From assembly GCA_037974335.1 (NCBI GenBank), contig CM075760.1:31781942-31845941 (forward strand): DNA of 64,000 nt, written 5' to 3'. The position numbers were made by a program, and so were the translations under genes. Position 1 is the stretch's first letter. Every line of letters begins with the position of its first letter. Below are positions 42,379-53,700 of the stretch, one piece after another. The stretch comes from Prionace glauca (taxonomy: Eukaryota > Chordata > Chondrichthyes > Carcharhiniformes > Carcharhinidae). Below the pieces are notes generated by a model. The model ran no database searches. It worked only from the letters and a program-made list of their open reading frames with translations, and was not told the DNA's origin.

Positions 42379-42969
42379 ATGGAGAAAAGATGGAGATGTG
42401 GGGACTGTGGGAAGGGATTCCGTTGCCCATCTGCCCTGGAAACTCATCAACGGGTTCACACTGGGGAGAGTCCTTTTACCTGTTCCACGTGTGGGCAGGG
42501 ATTTAGCAAGTCATCCACACTGCAGTCACACCTGCGTGTTCACACTGGAGAGAGGCCATTCATCTGCTCAGAGTGTGGGAAAGGATTCACTCAGTCAACC
42601 AACTTGCTAACACACCATCGAGTTCACACCCGGGAGAGACCATTTACTTGCTCTGAGTGTGGGAAGAGATTCACTCAGTCCTCCAACCTACTGATACACC
42701 AGCGAGTTCACACTAGAGAGAAGTCATTCATCTGCTTTGAGTGTGGGAAGAGATTCACACAGTCAGCCAACCTGCTGATACACCAGCGAATTCACACTGG
42801 AGAGAGACCTTTCACCTGCTCTGCATGTGGGAAGGGATTCAGCAGGTTATCTATCCTACAGGAGCACCAGCGCATGCACACCAGGGAGACGCCATTCATC
42901 TGCTCTGTTTGTGGGCAGAGATTTACTTGGTCCTCCCTCCTGCTGAGACACAGGCTAGTTCACAAGTGA
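42379..42969 (+). CDS. C2H2 zinc-finger protein, 7 fingers (copy A)
   Basis: 196 residues. Start [10 protein letters not shown], with seven intact C2H2 fingers to the C-terminus (RHRLVHK). Linkers are TGESPF, TGERPF, TRERPF, TREKSF and TRETPF, so several have T-R in place of T-G. Nearly identical to the minus-strand gene at 49902-50492; differences include MEK/MDK and TREK/TGEK. This copy keeps its full leader and upstream acceptor, so it looks ancestral to the other. It is followed by a SINE scrap and a CR1 end that are part of the duplicated block. Expected role: nuclear DNA binding. Function is plausible, since both copies have open frames. Confidence 0.9.
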   Translation: MEKRWRCGDCGKGFRCPSALETHQRVHTGESPFTCSTCGQGFSKSSTLQSHLRVHTGERPFICSECGKGFTQSTNLLTHHRVHTRERPFTCSECGKRFTQSSNLLIHQRVHTREKSFICFECGKRFTQSANLLIHQRIHTGERPFTCSACGKGFSRLSILQEHQRMHTRETPFICSVCGQRFTWSSLLLRHRLVHK

Positions 42970-43086
42970 TTACGTGAGTTGGATTCTGCTGTTATTGTTG
43001 CTGTTAATCACATCCAGGACTGAAACGTGTCTATTCATATACAATGTTGATGGGAGGTGTGTGTCCGTCCCATTGTTTAGAGTGAA

Positions 43087-43914
43087 TTGAAATTGTGAGT
43101 TGAACCATAGAATCCCATAGAACGGCCAGAAGAAGGCCGTTCGGCCCATCAAGGCTGCACCTACTCTGACCCCTATTTAAAGGGCGAAAAGCTGCAGCAT
43201 GCTACGGTGCAGAGGGACCTGGGGGTCCTTGTGCATGAGTCGCAAAAACCCAGTCTGCAGGTGCAAATGGGATGCTGGCCTTTATAGCGAGGGGGACAGA
43301 ATATAAAAGCAGGGAGGTCTTGCTGCAACTGTATAGGGCACTGGTGAGGCCGCAGCTGGAGTATGGTGTGCAGTTTTGGTCGCCACACTTGCGCAAGGAT
43401 ATTTTGGCCTTGGAGGGAGTGCAGAGAAGGTTCACTAGGCTGATACATGAGATGAGGGGGTTGGACTATGAAGAGAGACTAAATAGACTGGGTCTGTATT
43501 TGCTGGAGTTGAGAAGAATGAGGGGGGATCTTATAGAGACGTATAAGATAATGAAGGGGATGGATAGGTAGAGGTAGAGAGATTCTTCCTGCTTAGAAAG
43601 GACAGCAGGACTAGAGAGCACAGCCTCAAGATAAGGGGGGACAGTTTTGATGAGAGTTGAGGAGGAACTTCTTCACTCAAAGGGTGGTGAATCTCTGGAA
43701 TTCTCTGCCCGTTGAAGTGGTGGAGGCTACCTCGCTAAATATATTTAAGTCACGGGTAGATAGGTTTCTGATAGACAAGGGAATTAAGGGTTATGGGGAG
43801 AAAGTGGGAAAGTGGAACTGATCCACTTCAGATCAGCCATGATCTTATTGAATGGCGGGGCAGGCTCGAAGGGCTAGATGGCCTACTCCTGCTCCTATTT
43901 CTTATGTTCTTATT
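43087..43914 (+). mobile_element. SINE scrap and CR1 LINE 3' end after ZNF copy A
   Basis: 43087-43170 is a tRNA-SINE tail ('tagaatcccatagaacggcc', 'cggcccatcaaggctgcacc'). From about 43180 a 5'-truncated CR1 runs (GEKLQHATVQRDLG, ALEGVQRRFTRLIHEMRG, LRRMRGDLIETYKIMKG) to its 3' terminus 'tttcttatgttcttat' at 43914. The same composite is present inverted at 48957-49780. Confidence 0.88.
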
Positions 43915-44289
43915 ACTGTGGCTATTGTACTGAGATGGGTAGAAAACTGATTGGCAGACAGGAAACAAAGAATCGGATTAAACGGGTGTTTTTCCAATGG
44001 GCAGGCAGTGACTATTTGGATAACTCAGGATCAGTGCTGGGGCCTCAGTTACTCACCTGCCATGGGTCTTGGGTTTTTTTTCCAGTTTATTATGCATCAT
44101 TTTTAAAATGTTGCTTCCTAATAATCTAATTTAAAACCGTGGATAAACTCAACCCGCTTATGGAAAATCAGTGACTCTCTGATCAAGAATCTTACTGACT
44201 ACTGCTTACATTCTGGTCACCGTATTATTTTTTTAAACATCCAGGCGCTGGAGAGGGTGCAGAGAAGATTTTAATGATGAGATTTTAAT
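43915..44289. other. No gene seen
   Basis: Unique sequence with a worn LINE-like word near 44020-44060 ('ggatcagtgctggggcctca') and near 44215-44270. Confidence 0.45.
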
Positions 44290-44385
44290 GTAGAAGCCAG
44301 CTCACCACCACCTTCTGAAAGGCAATCAGGGATTAGCCATAAATGCTGGCAAAGCCAGCAATGCCCACATCCCATAAATGACTTT
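44290..44385 (+). repeat. Family-B SINE fragment
   Basis: 'agccataaatgctggcaaag' and 'cagcaatgcccacatcccat' match the complement of the 37672 copy's left end. Confidence 0.65.
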
Positions 44386-44814
44386 CAAAATGTGTGTGTG
44401 TTTTTATCAGGAAAGGATTGACAGACGAGCTCTGCTTTCTTGAGAAATGAAGGCTGAGGGGTAACCTGAGCAGAGGTCCTCAAAATTATAAAAATGTTTA
44501 GACACTGAAATAGTGTTTCCTCTTGAGGGGAAGAGCAAAATGTAAAGTTTATTTATTCGTCACAAGTAAGCTTACATTAACACTGCAGTGAAGTTACTGG
44601 GAAACTGGAGACCATCAATTTAAAACAGTCATTAAGAAATCCAATAGGAAATCCAGGATAAATTTCTCCACACAGAGTGGTGAGAATATGGAAATCACAA
44701 CTACAGGGAGTGAAATGAACAATCTAGACGTGTTTCAGGGGAATCTCAACAAATACTTACGAATGATTTATTTCAAAAAGACTAAAACAATAAAGTGACA
44801 GGAGATGATTTGAA
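44386..44814 (-). repeat. Worn LINE and SINE-tail scraps
   Basis: 44543-44605 has the alternative SINE tail 'ttcgtcacaagtaagcttac' and 'attaacactgcagtgaagtt'. Sequence around 44400-44530 and 44610-44760 resembles a decayed CR1 C-terminal region. No gene. Confidence 0.5.
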
Positions 44815-44945
44815 GTGTGTGTGTGTGTGTGTGAGAGACTCTGTGTGTGTGTGTGTGTGTGTGTGTGAGAGACTCTGTGTGTGTGTGTGTGTGTGAGACT
44901 CTGTGTGTGTGTGTGAGACTCTGTGTGTGTGTGTGCGTGCGTATG
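44815..44945. repeat. (TG)n microsatellite with TGAGAGACTC interruptions
   Basis: A regular pattern: runs of gt separated by 'gagagactctgtgtgtgtgt', at least four times. Confidence 0.95.
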
Positions 44946-45357
44946 TTGCTTTTCATTGATGTCACAGAAACCTTCCTCTGTCTGAGCAGACAATCTGCTC
45001 CTGAATGATGTGAATTGTACAACTCAGAGATTCTCCATTCAGAATGACCATGTGCTGTGTAAAACCTGACATCTCCACAACCAGACTCCACTTCTCCTGG
45101 AACGACGTGAAGTGACTACAATTTTCTAGATTGATTTCTTTGCTCTCAGTATTTTCTCAGTTCATAAACTCCATCATTATCCTTGAACACACCCATGGTC
45201 TCCACTTTAAATACTTCCCTTTTCTTACCAACATCTAGCAATTGGATTGCTGCAATTACAGGAACCCATTCTGTAAATCTGATTCCCACCTAACACCAAC
45301 CCATATCCCCATCTGAGTTCCAGATTTTAATGAGATTTCTCAAAACACAGCCAGCCA
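44946..45357. other. No gene seen
   Basis: Unique sequence without recognisable coding or repeat content. Confidence 0.45.
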
Positions 45358-45607
45358 GGCAGCACGGTGGTTAGCATTGCTGCCTCACAGTGCTAGGAAC
45401 CCGGGTCTGTGTGGAGTCTGCACATTCTCCCTGTGTATGTGGGTTTACTCCCACACTCCAAAAATGTGCAGATTAGATCGATTGGCCATGCTAAATTGGC
45501 TCTTAGTGTCGGGGATTGGCAGGATAACTAAATGGGTTACGAGGATAGGACTGAATGGGATCATTGTCAGTATAGGCTCAGTGACTCCTTCTGTACTGCA
45601 CGGATTC
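45358..45607 (+). repeat. tRNA-SINE with deleted B-box region
   Basis: Head 'ggcagcacggtggttagcat' and 'cccgggtctgtgtgg': about 30 bp around the B box are missing. Core and tail follow. Confidence 0.8.
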
Positions 45608-45781
45608 AATACTGTCTGTACTATCATTACATTGGATCCAATACTGTGTTCACTAACACACTACAGCCTGACTCTTGTTATTGGAATAAAAACTGTGTTT
45701 GTTAAGCTCAGAGTAAGTAAATCAAGCCAATCCATGATGAAGGCTCATCCAGCCACGAAACATTGGCTGGAATCTCTCTGT

Positions 45782-46160
45782 AAGTCTCACAACACCAGGT
45801 TAAAGTCCAACAGGTTTATTTGGTGGCACAAGCCACAAGCTTTTGGAGTGCCGACCTTCATCAGGGGAGTGGAAGACCTGTTCGCAAACAAGTCATATAA
45901 AGACACAAACTCAATTTACAAAATAATAGTTGGAATGTGAGTTTTTACAGGTAATAAAGTCTTAAAGTACAGACAGTGTGAGTGGAGAGAGGGTTAAACA
46001 CAGGTTAAAGAGACGTGTATTATCTCCAGACAGGACAGTTAGTGAGATTTTGCAAGCCCAGGTGAGTCGTGGGGATTACAGGTAGTGCGGCATGAACCCA
46101 AGATCCCAGTTGAGGCCGTCCTCGTGTGCGGAATTGGCTATTAGTGTCTGCTCAGCCATT
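45782..46160 (-). repeat. PLE terminal region
   Basis: 'taagtctcacaacaccaggt', 'aagcttttggagtgccgacc' and 'gacacaaactcaatttacaa', and at its right end 'tcgtgtgcggaattggctat', which is the same endonuclease-side word as at 41515. Matches 15292-15600. Confidence 0.75.
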
Positions 46161-46199
46161 CACAGAAAAGCTATTCTATTGAATGGCGGGGTATTTACC

Positions 46200-46700
46200 C
46201 AGCATCACTCGCGGCGGTGAATGTCTCCTATCCTAGTCACACTGTAGCAATGCGCAGGCGCAGAACTGCCCCAGTCTGGAGCATGCGCAGTGGCAGTGCT
46301 GGACGGAGGAAGCTGCTGCTTTCTTGTCTCTGCGGCGGGTAAGGTAGCGGCGAGTCCGAGCGATCGGAGGGCGCAGGGAGGTGATCGGAATAGGTTTATA
46401 AATACCAAGTAAAAGCATTGAACCCCGAATCAGAAGGTCCAGGCCAGCCCCGCGGTTGTCCGGAATCACCCCGCTTCCAGCCGTTAGAGACCCCGGTTAA
46501 ACAGCCGCCATCTTGAGAGGGAGCCGTGTGCGGAGGTGCGCATGCGTGGCCAGCCCTGTCAGCAGGAGGAGATAATGTTGTTGCTGACAGCAGCAGGAAC
46601 AATCCTGACTGTGTCCCCACCCCCAGCAAAACTAGGGAACATTTTCCAGCACTTGATCAATGGCCTCTCCCTGGAGAGGGAGCATGCGGTGTCCGCGGGC
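46200..46700. promoter_or_regulatory. CpG island, possibly bidirectional promoter
   Basis: Plus sense: 'caatgcgcaggcgcag' and 'gagcatgcgcag' (NRF1-like), then a strong donor 'ctgcggcgg|gtaagg' at 46338/46339, which could splice to the acceptor at 50685/50686 of the large ZNF. Minus sense: a perfect YY1 site (complement of 46504-46514) preceded by an NRF1-type site (gcgcatgcgtgg at about 46538), the same order as in the 4255 block. Both directions are therefore plausible. Confidence 0.62.
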
Positions 46701-46710
46701 GCAGTCGATG

Positions 46711-46945
46711 CCTTAAGAACATAAGAAATAGGATAGGCTATCTAGCCCTTCGAGCCTGCCCCGCCATTCAATAAGATCGTGGCTGATCTGAAGTGGATCA
46801 GTTCCACTTTCCCTCTTTCTCCCCGTAACCCTGAATTCCCTTGTCTGTCAGAAACCTATCTACCCGTGACTTAAATATATTTAGTGAGGTAGCCTCCACC
46901 ACTTCAATGGGCAGAGAATTCCCTTGATTCACCACCTTTTGAGTG
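46711..46945 (-). repeat. CR1 LINE 3' fragment
   Basis: 'ttaagaacataagaaatagg' to 'gattcaccaccttttgagtg'. It directly follows the CpG block. Confidence 0.82.
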
Positions 46946-47189
46946 AGTTCCACCTTCCGCGCCCGCTGGACACCGCAGGGGCTGAGGTGCATGACAGACC
47001 CCGACAATTGCATTTTGATTTGATGTGTTTTAAGTTTCTTTTGTACTTTTTGTTTTTGTTCGGGCCGTTCCCCCTTCCTTTTGGGGAGCTGCCCCTTTTA
47101 CTTTGTCCTAATGTAATTTGACTTTGTTTATTTGGTTTGGCCTTAAAAGAGTTTGATCCATGGCCTCATGTGCTGTGGTGTTTCAAAAT

Positions 47190-47785
47190 CTACATTGAAT
47201 CCAAGAGTTGGGATGTCTTGTTGAAGTTGTACAAGACCACACTTGGAGTACTGTGGAGTTCTGTTCATCCTATTATAGAAAGGATATTATTAAACTAGAA
47301 AGAGTGCAGAAAAGATTTACTAGGATTCCAACGGGACTTGATGGATTGAGTTATAAGGAGAGGCTGGATAGACTGTGACTTTTTTCTCTGGAGTGTAGGA
47401 GGCTGAGGGGTGATCTTATCGAGGTCTATAAAATAATGAGGGGCACAGATCAGCGAGATAGTCAATATCTTTTCCCAAAGGTAGGGGAGTCTAAAACTAG
47501 AGGGCATAGCTTTAAGGTGAGAGGAGAAATACAAAAGTGTCCAGAAAGGCAATTTTTTCACATAGAGGGTGGTGAGTGTCTGGAACAAGCTGCCAGAGGC
47601 AGTAGTAGAGGGGGGTACAATTTTGTCCATTAAAAAGCATTTAGACAGTTACATAGGAGAGGATGGCTATAGAGGGATATGGGCCAAACGTGGGCAATTG
47701 GGATTAATTTAGTGGTTTAAAAAAAGGGGCTGCATTGAGAAGTTAGATCGAAAGGCCTGTTTCCATGCTGTAAACCTCTATGACT
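47190..47785 (+). repeat. CR1-like LINE (family of 33035), 3' end
   Basis: 'gttgggatgtcttgttgaag', 'ERRLRGDLIEVYKIMRG'-like coding near 47400, and the family end 'cctgtttccatgctgtaaac' at about 47775. The upstream part of the protein is absent. Confidence 0.75.
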
Positions 47786-48223
47786 CAATTACATACTTTT
47801 TACTTGTTGTGAGATTTCCTGCCTCTACCACCTTTCCTCCGTTTCTCTCTCCATGGACTCTGACCAGAATTCTCTGGCCATTCATGCCGGTAGGATTCTG
47901 CATTCCTGCCGGCAGCACACACCTCCGCCCGTGGGTTTTCTGCTGGTGTGGGGTGATGTTAATGTGAATTCCCATGGGGAGCAGTTGATCAGAGAGTCCT
48001 GCTGCTAGCAAACATCACATCACTTCCCATCAGCGGGAAACACACTGCTGGGAGGCCGGAGAATCTTACCCACTGTCTGACCTGTGAGTATTTCCAGCAT
48101 TTTCTGTGTTTATTTCAGATATCCCACAGCTGCTCTATTTTGCTATTATTTTATTGGAGGCATTGCTCACAGAACCAACTTTAGAAACACGATTGACTAA
48201 TTTTTTTAATCCACAGATGCTCT
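47786..48223. other. No gene; scrap of a common repeat
   Basis: 48075-48115 ('gagtatttccagcattttct') is a piece of the repeat that also forms the foldback at 4792. The rest looks unique. Confidence 0.45.
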
Positions 48224-48687
48224 GGTCCGCCTTGTTGTCCAACAAGGGGCATACACGCGATGGGTCGTGCGAGGGCTGCTCTTGGATGTTGCTTCGAGAG
48301 TTGCCTAGTGCTTCATGTCGTTAGCGTACACTTAAACTGATGGGCAACATGACTGCTCAGTGACTATCACTGTTTGTTGTGCAGATACATGGATTTGGGC
48401 CAGTATCTGTGGGAGTTTGCACATTCTCCCCGTGCTTGGATGGGTTATCTCCGGGAGCTCAGGTTTCCTCCCACACCCCAAAAAACGTGCACTTAGGCTG
48501 ATTGGCAGTAACACATTGTCCCTAAATTAGTCTCCCCTCAATCTGGTTATAATTCCTTTATTGTGGAGTCCAATAGGCGTAGACAAAGGTCGTAGGGAGA
48601 AGAGGGCACTCACAATGTTAAAATGGTGGCACAGGCTCATTGGGCCGAAGGGCCGGTTTCCCAGGCTGTGTTGTTCTCTGTTCTTTG
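48224..48687 (+). repeat. Composite SINE-like repeat, copy 3
   Basis: Starts 'ggtccgccttgttgtccaac' and ends 'tgttgttctctgttctttg'. Full-length match to copies 1 and 2, with a small deletion near 48338 and an insertion near 48545. Confidence 0.72.
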
Positions 48688-48956
48688 TAATTATGAAACA
48701 AAATGCTGGAAAATCTCAACAGGTCAGACAGCATCTGTGGGGATGGAACTAAAGTCTGAAACATTGACTCTGTTCTCTCTCACAGATCAGCTCCTGTGAT
48801 CCTTGGGTGGAGTTTGAGGGATTGGAAGATTCTGTTAAGGTCCTGGTTAGTTGTGAGTAAATAAAATCCCTATTCTTCACTTCCTGCCTCTTTCCCTCTC
48901 CTCCCATGTATCCAATAGTCATGTGTAGACCCACCTCCCTTCCCTGAAGGGTGTTA

Positions 48957-49700
48957 CATAAGAACATAAGAAATAGGAGCAGGAGTAGGCCATCTAGCCC
49001 TTCGAACCTGCCCCGCCATTCAATAAGATCATGGCTGATCTGAAGTGGATCAGTTCCACTTTCCCACTTTCTCCCCATAACCCTTAATTCCCTTGTCTAT
49101 CAGAAACCTATCTACCCGTGACTTAAATATATTTAGCGAGGTAGCCTCCACCACTTCAACGGGCAGAGAATTCCAGAGATTCACCACCCTTTGAGTGAAG
49201 AAGTTCCTCCTCAACTCTCATCTAAACTGTCCCCCCTTATCTTGAGGCTGTGCCCTCTAGTCCTGCTGTCCTTTCTAAGCAGGAAGAATCTCTCTACCTC
49301 TACCTATCCATCCCCTTCATTATCTTATACGTCTCTATAAGATCCCCCCTCATTCTTCTCAATTCCAGCAAATACAGACCCAGTCTATTTAGTCTCTCTT
49401 CATAGTCCAACCCCCTCATCTCCGGTATCAGCCTAGTGAACCTCCTCTGCACTCCCTCCAAGGCCAAAATATCCTTGCGCAAGTGCGGCGACCAAAACTG
49501 CACACCGTACTCCAGCTGCGGCCTCACCAGTGCCCTATACAGTTGCAGCAAGACCTCCCTGCTTTTATATTCTGTCCCCCTTGCTATAAAGGCCAGCATC
49601 CCATTTGCACCTGCAGACTGGGTTTTTGCGACTCATGCACAAGGACCCCCAGGTCCCTCTGCACCGTAGCATGCTGCAGCTTTTCGCCCTTTAAATAGGG
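48957..49700 (-). mobile_element. CR1 LINE 3' end after ZNF copy B
   Basis: Complement of 43180-43914, with very few differences. It begins at the LINE 3' terminus (acataagaacataagaaata). Similarity to the copy-A locus stops exactly at this terminus. Confidence 0.88.
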
Positions 49701-49901
49701 GTCAGAGTAGGTGCAGCCTTGATGGGCCGAATGGCCTTCTTCTGGCCGTTCTATGGGATTCTATGGTTCAACTCACAATTTCAATTCACTCTAAACAATG
49801 GGACAGACACACACCTCCCATCAACATTGTATATGAATAGACACGTTTCAGTCCTGGATGTGATTAACAGCAACAATAACAGCAGAATCCAACTCACGTA
49901 A

Positions 49902-50492
49902 TCACTTGTGAACTAGCCTGTGTCTCAGCAGGAGGGAGGACCAAGTAAATCTCTGCCCACAAACAGAGCAGATGAATGGCGTCTCCCTGGTGTGCATGCG
50001 CTGGTGCTCCTGTAGGATAGATAACCTGCTGAATCCCTTCCCACATGCAGAGCAGGTGAAAGGTCTCTCTCCAGTGTGAATTCGCTGGTGTATCAGCAGG
50101 TTGGCTGACTGTGTGAATCTCTTCCCACACTCAAAGCAGATGAATGACTTCTCTCCAGTGTGAACTCGCTGGTGTATCAGTAGGTTGGAGGACTGAGTGA
50201 ATCTCTTCCCACACTCAGAGCAAGTAAATGGTCTCTCCCGGGTGTGAACTCGATGGTGTGTTAGCAAGTTGGTTGACTGAGTGAATCCTTTCCCACACTC
50301 TGAGCAGATGAATGGCCTCTCTCCAGTGTGAACACGCAGGTGTGACTGCAGTGTGGATGACTTGCTAAATCCCTGCCCACACGTGGAACAGGTGAAAGGA
50401 CTCTCCCCAGTGTGAACCCGTTGATGAGTTTCCAGAGCAGATGGGCAACGGAATCCCTTCCCACAGTCCCCACATCTCCATCTTTTGTCCAT
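49902..50492 (-). CDS. C2H2 zinc-finger protein, 7 fingers (copy B)
   Basis: 196 residues from [10 protein letters not shown], with seven intact fingers, near-identical to copy A (42379-42969). Similarity extends only to about 50523 on the 5' side. The shared fossil-finger leader is cut, and unrelated sequence follows. In frame, an upstream ATG at 50606 would add 38 residues ([14 protein letters not shown]...) not found in copy A. On the 3' side similarity runs through a SINE scrap and the CR1 to 48957. No promoter is evident. It lies antisense to, and 187-300 bp from, the start of the large ZNF at 50793. Confidence 0.85.
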   Translation of the reverse strand: MDKRWRCGDCGKGFRCPSALETHQRVHTGESPFTCSTCGQGFSKSSTLQSHLRVHTGERPFICSECGKGFTQSTNLLTHHRVHTRERPFTCSECGKRFTQSSNLLIHQRVHTGEKSFICFECGKRFTQSANLLIHQRIHTGERPFTCSACGKGFSRLSILQEHQRMHTRETPFICSVCGQRFTWSSLLLRHRLVHK

Positions 50493-50792
50493 GGTGCCGG
50501 TATCCCTGTGTCTCTGCAGGTTGAGCCAGTTGGGTTTTTGTGGAGATTGAGCAGTTTTCATGATCACTTTTTCCTCCTGCTGGCCCCACAAATTTACTAC
50601 ATTCATTCAGCTCACATTCACAGGTTGCTTTTGTGTTTGTGTGAACTCTCTCTCACTCCCTTTTTTTCTTTTTTTAAAATCACAGGATTGAGGAGGAGGG
50701 GGATTGACAATCAGGAATCTCGAATCAAACATCACACCAGAATCTGAGAATCATCCAGTTTGTCATAACCTGAATATCACAGGACTTCCAAC

Positions 50793-53700
50793 ATGGAAGG
50801 AAACAGTCCCGTTCTCAGCGGGGAGAAACGGTACACGTGTTCTGTGTGTGGACAAAGATTCAGCCAATCATCTGGTCTTTTGAAACATCAGCGAGCTCAC
50901 ACTGGAGACAGGCTGTTCATTTGCAGTGTTTGTGGGAAAGGATTTACTCGATCATTCACCCTTCTCAGACACCAACGAATTCACACTGGGGAGAGGCCGT
51001 TTACCTGCTCTGTGTGTGGAAAGGAATTCACTCAGTTATCCTGCCTGCTGACACACCAACACACTCACACTGGGGAGAGGCTCTTCACCTGCTCTGAATG
51101 TGGGAAGGGATTCATTAATTCGACTAATTTACAGACACACCAGCGTGTTCACACTGGAGAGAGGCCTTTCACCTGCCCTGCGTGTGGCAACGGATTCACA
51201 AATTCATCCAACCTGCAGAGACACCAGCGAGTTCACACTGGGGACACCCCGTTCACCTGCTCTGTGTGTGGAAGGGAATTCACTCAGTTATCCCATCTGC
51301 AGAGACACCAGCGAGTTCACACTGGGGAGAGACCATTTACCTGTTCTGATTGTGGAAAGGAATTCACTCAGTTATCTCATCTGCAGAGACACCAGCGAGT
51401 TCATACGGGGGAGAGACCATTCACCTGCTCCGAGTGTGGGAAGGGATTCACTCAGGCAAATGACCTGCTCAGACACAAACGGGTTCACACTGGGGAGAGA
51501 CCTTTCATCTGCTCTGTGTGTGGAAAGGGATTCACTCAATCAAATGACCTGCTCAGACACCATCGGGCGCACACTGGGGAGAGACCATTTATCTGCTCTG
51601 AGTGTGGGAAGGGATTCACTCGGTCATCCCACCTATTGGATCACCAGAGAATTCACACTGAGGAGAGACCATTTATCTGCTCTGAGTGTGGGAAGGGATT
51701 CACTCGGTCATCCCACCTATTGGATCACCAGAGAATTCATACTGAGGAGAGACCATTTATCTGCTCTGAGTGTGGGAAGGGATTCACTACCTTATCCAGC
51801 TGGGAGGGGCACAAGCGAGTTCACACTGAGGCAAGAACTTTGAGCTGCACCGAGTCTGGGAAGGGAGTCACAGTCTCACCCAGTCAGCAGGGACACCGGA
51901 GAGTTCAGACTGAGGACGGTCCGGTTCCCCGCCCCGAGAACGGTCCGGTTCCCCGCCCCGAGGACGCTCCGGTTCCCCGCCCCGAGGACGCTCCGGTTCC
52001 CCGCCCCGAGGGCGGTCCGGTTCCCCGCCCCGAGGACGCTCCGGTTCCCCGCCCCGAGGACGGTCCGGCCCCCCGCCCCGAGGACGGTCCGGCCCCCCGC
52101 CCCGAGGACGGTCCGGCCCCCCGCCCCGAGGACGGTCCGGTTCCCCGCCCCGAGGACGGTCCGGTTCCCCGCCCCGAGGACGGTCCGGCTCCCCGCCCCG
52201 AGGACGGTCCGGCTCCCCGCCCCGAGGACGGTCCGGCTCCCCGCCCCGAGGACGGTCCGGCTCCCCGTCCCGAGGACGGTCCGGCTCCCCGCCCCGAGGA
52301 CGGTCCGGCTCCCCGTCCCGAGGACGGTCCGGCTCCCCGTCCCGAGGACGGTCCGGCTCCCCGTCCCGAGGACGGTCCGGCTCCCCGTCCCGAGGACGGT
52401 CCGGCTCCCCGCCCCGAGGACGGTCCGGCTCCCCGCCCCGAGGACGGTCCGGCTCCCCGCCCCGAGGACGGTCCGGCTCCCCGCCCCGAGGACGGTCCGG
52501 CTCCCCGCCCCGAGGACGGTCCGGCTCCCCGCCCCGAGGACGGTCCGGCTCCCCGCCCCGAGGACGGTCCGGCTCCCCGCCCCGAGGACGGTCCGGTTCC
52601 CCGCCCCGAGGACGGTCCGGTTCCCCGCCCCGAGGACGGTCCGGTTCCCCGCCCCGAGGACGGTCCGGTTCCCCGCCCCGAGGACGGTCCGGTTCCCCGC
52701 CCCGAGGACGGTCCGGCTCCCCGCCCCGAGGACGGTCCGGCTCCCCGCCCCGAGGACGGTCCGGCTCCCCGCCCCGAGGACGGTCCGGCTCCCCGCCCCG
52801 AGGACGGTCCGGCTCCCCGCCCCGAGGACGGTCCGGCTCCCCGCCCCGAGGACGGTCCGGCTCCCCGCCCCGAGGACGGTCCGGTTCCCCGCCCCGAGGA
52901 CGGTCCGGCTCCCCGCCCCGAGGACGGTCCGGCTCCCCGCCCCGAGGACGGTCCGGTTCCCCGCCCCGAGGACGGTCCGGTTCCCCGTCCCGAGGACGGT
53001 CCGGTTCCCCGTCCCGAGGACGGTCCGGTTCCCCGTCCCGAGGACGGTCCGGTTCCCCGTCCCGAGGACGGTCCGGTTCCCCGCCCCGAGGACGGTCCGG
53101 TTCCCCGCCCTGAGGACGGTCCGGTTTCCCGCCCCGAGTCTGGGAAGGGATTCATTCCGTTCTCTAACCTGCTGACAGACGAACGAGGCGAGACTGATGA
53201 AAGACCTTTTACATGTCCAGACGGTGGGACTTGTTTTCAGAGTTCTGTGGAATCGGGGTCCCATCAACACGGTCACACTGACGAGAGACTATTCAGCTGC
53301 TCTCACTGTGGGGCTGCGTTCACACGATCGTCTGACCTCACTGAACACCAATGCACACACTCTGGGGAAAAGCTCCTCACTTTCCCCAAACGTGGAAAGG
53401 GATTCACTCGGTCATCCAACTTGCTGACACACCAGCAAGGTCGCAGTGTGAAGAGGGGGTTCACTTGTCCCGAGTGTGGGAAGGGATTTACTCAGTCAAC
53501 CAACCTGCTGACACACCAGCAAGGTCGCAGTGTGAAGAGGGGGTTCACTTGTCCCGAGTGTGGGAAGGGATTTACTCAGTCAACCAACCTGCTGAGACAC
53601 CAACGGGTTCACACCGGGGAGAGGCCCTTCCTCTGCTCCGAGTGTGGGAGGGGATTCACTGAGTTATGCAACCTGATGACACACCAACGGGTTCACACCG

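Noticed and set aside
51913-53134. Regular direct repeats reminiscent of a CRISPR array
   Set aside because: Units are contiguous with no spacers, in frame with zinc fingers, in an animal genome.
51876-53276. Long open frames (416-466 codons) on the minus strand across the minisatellite
   Set aside because: The 24-bp unit is a multiple of three and lacks stops in several frames; the finger-containing plus frame is the real one.
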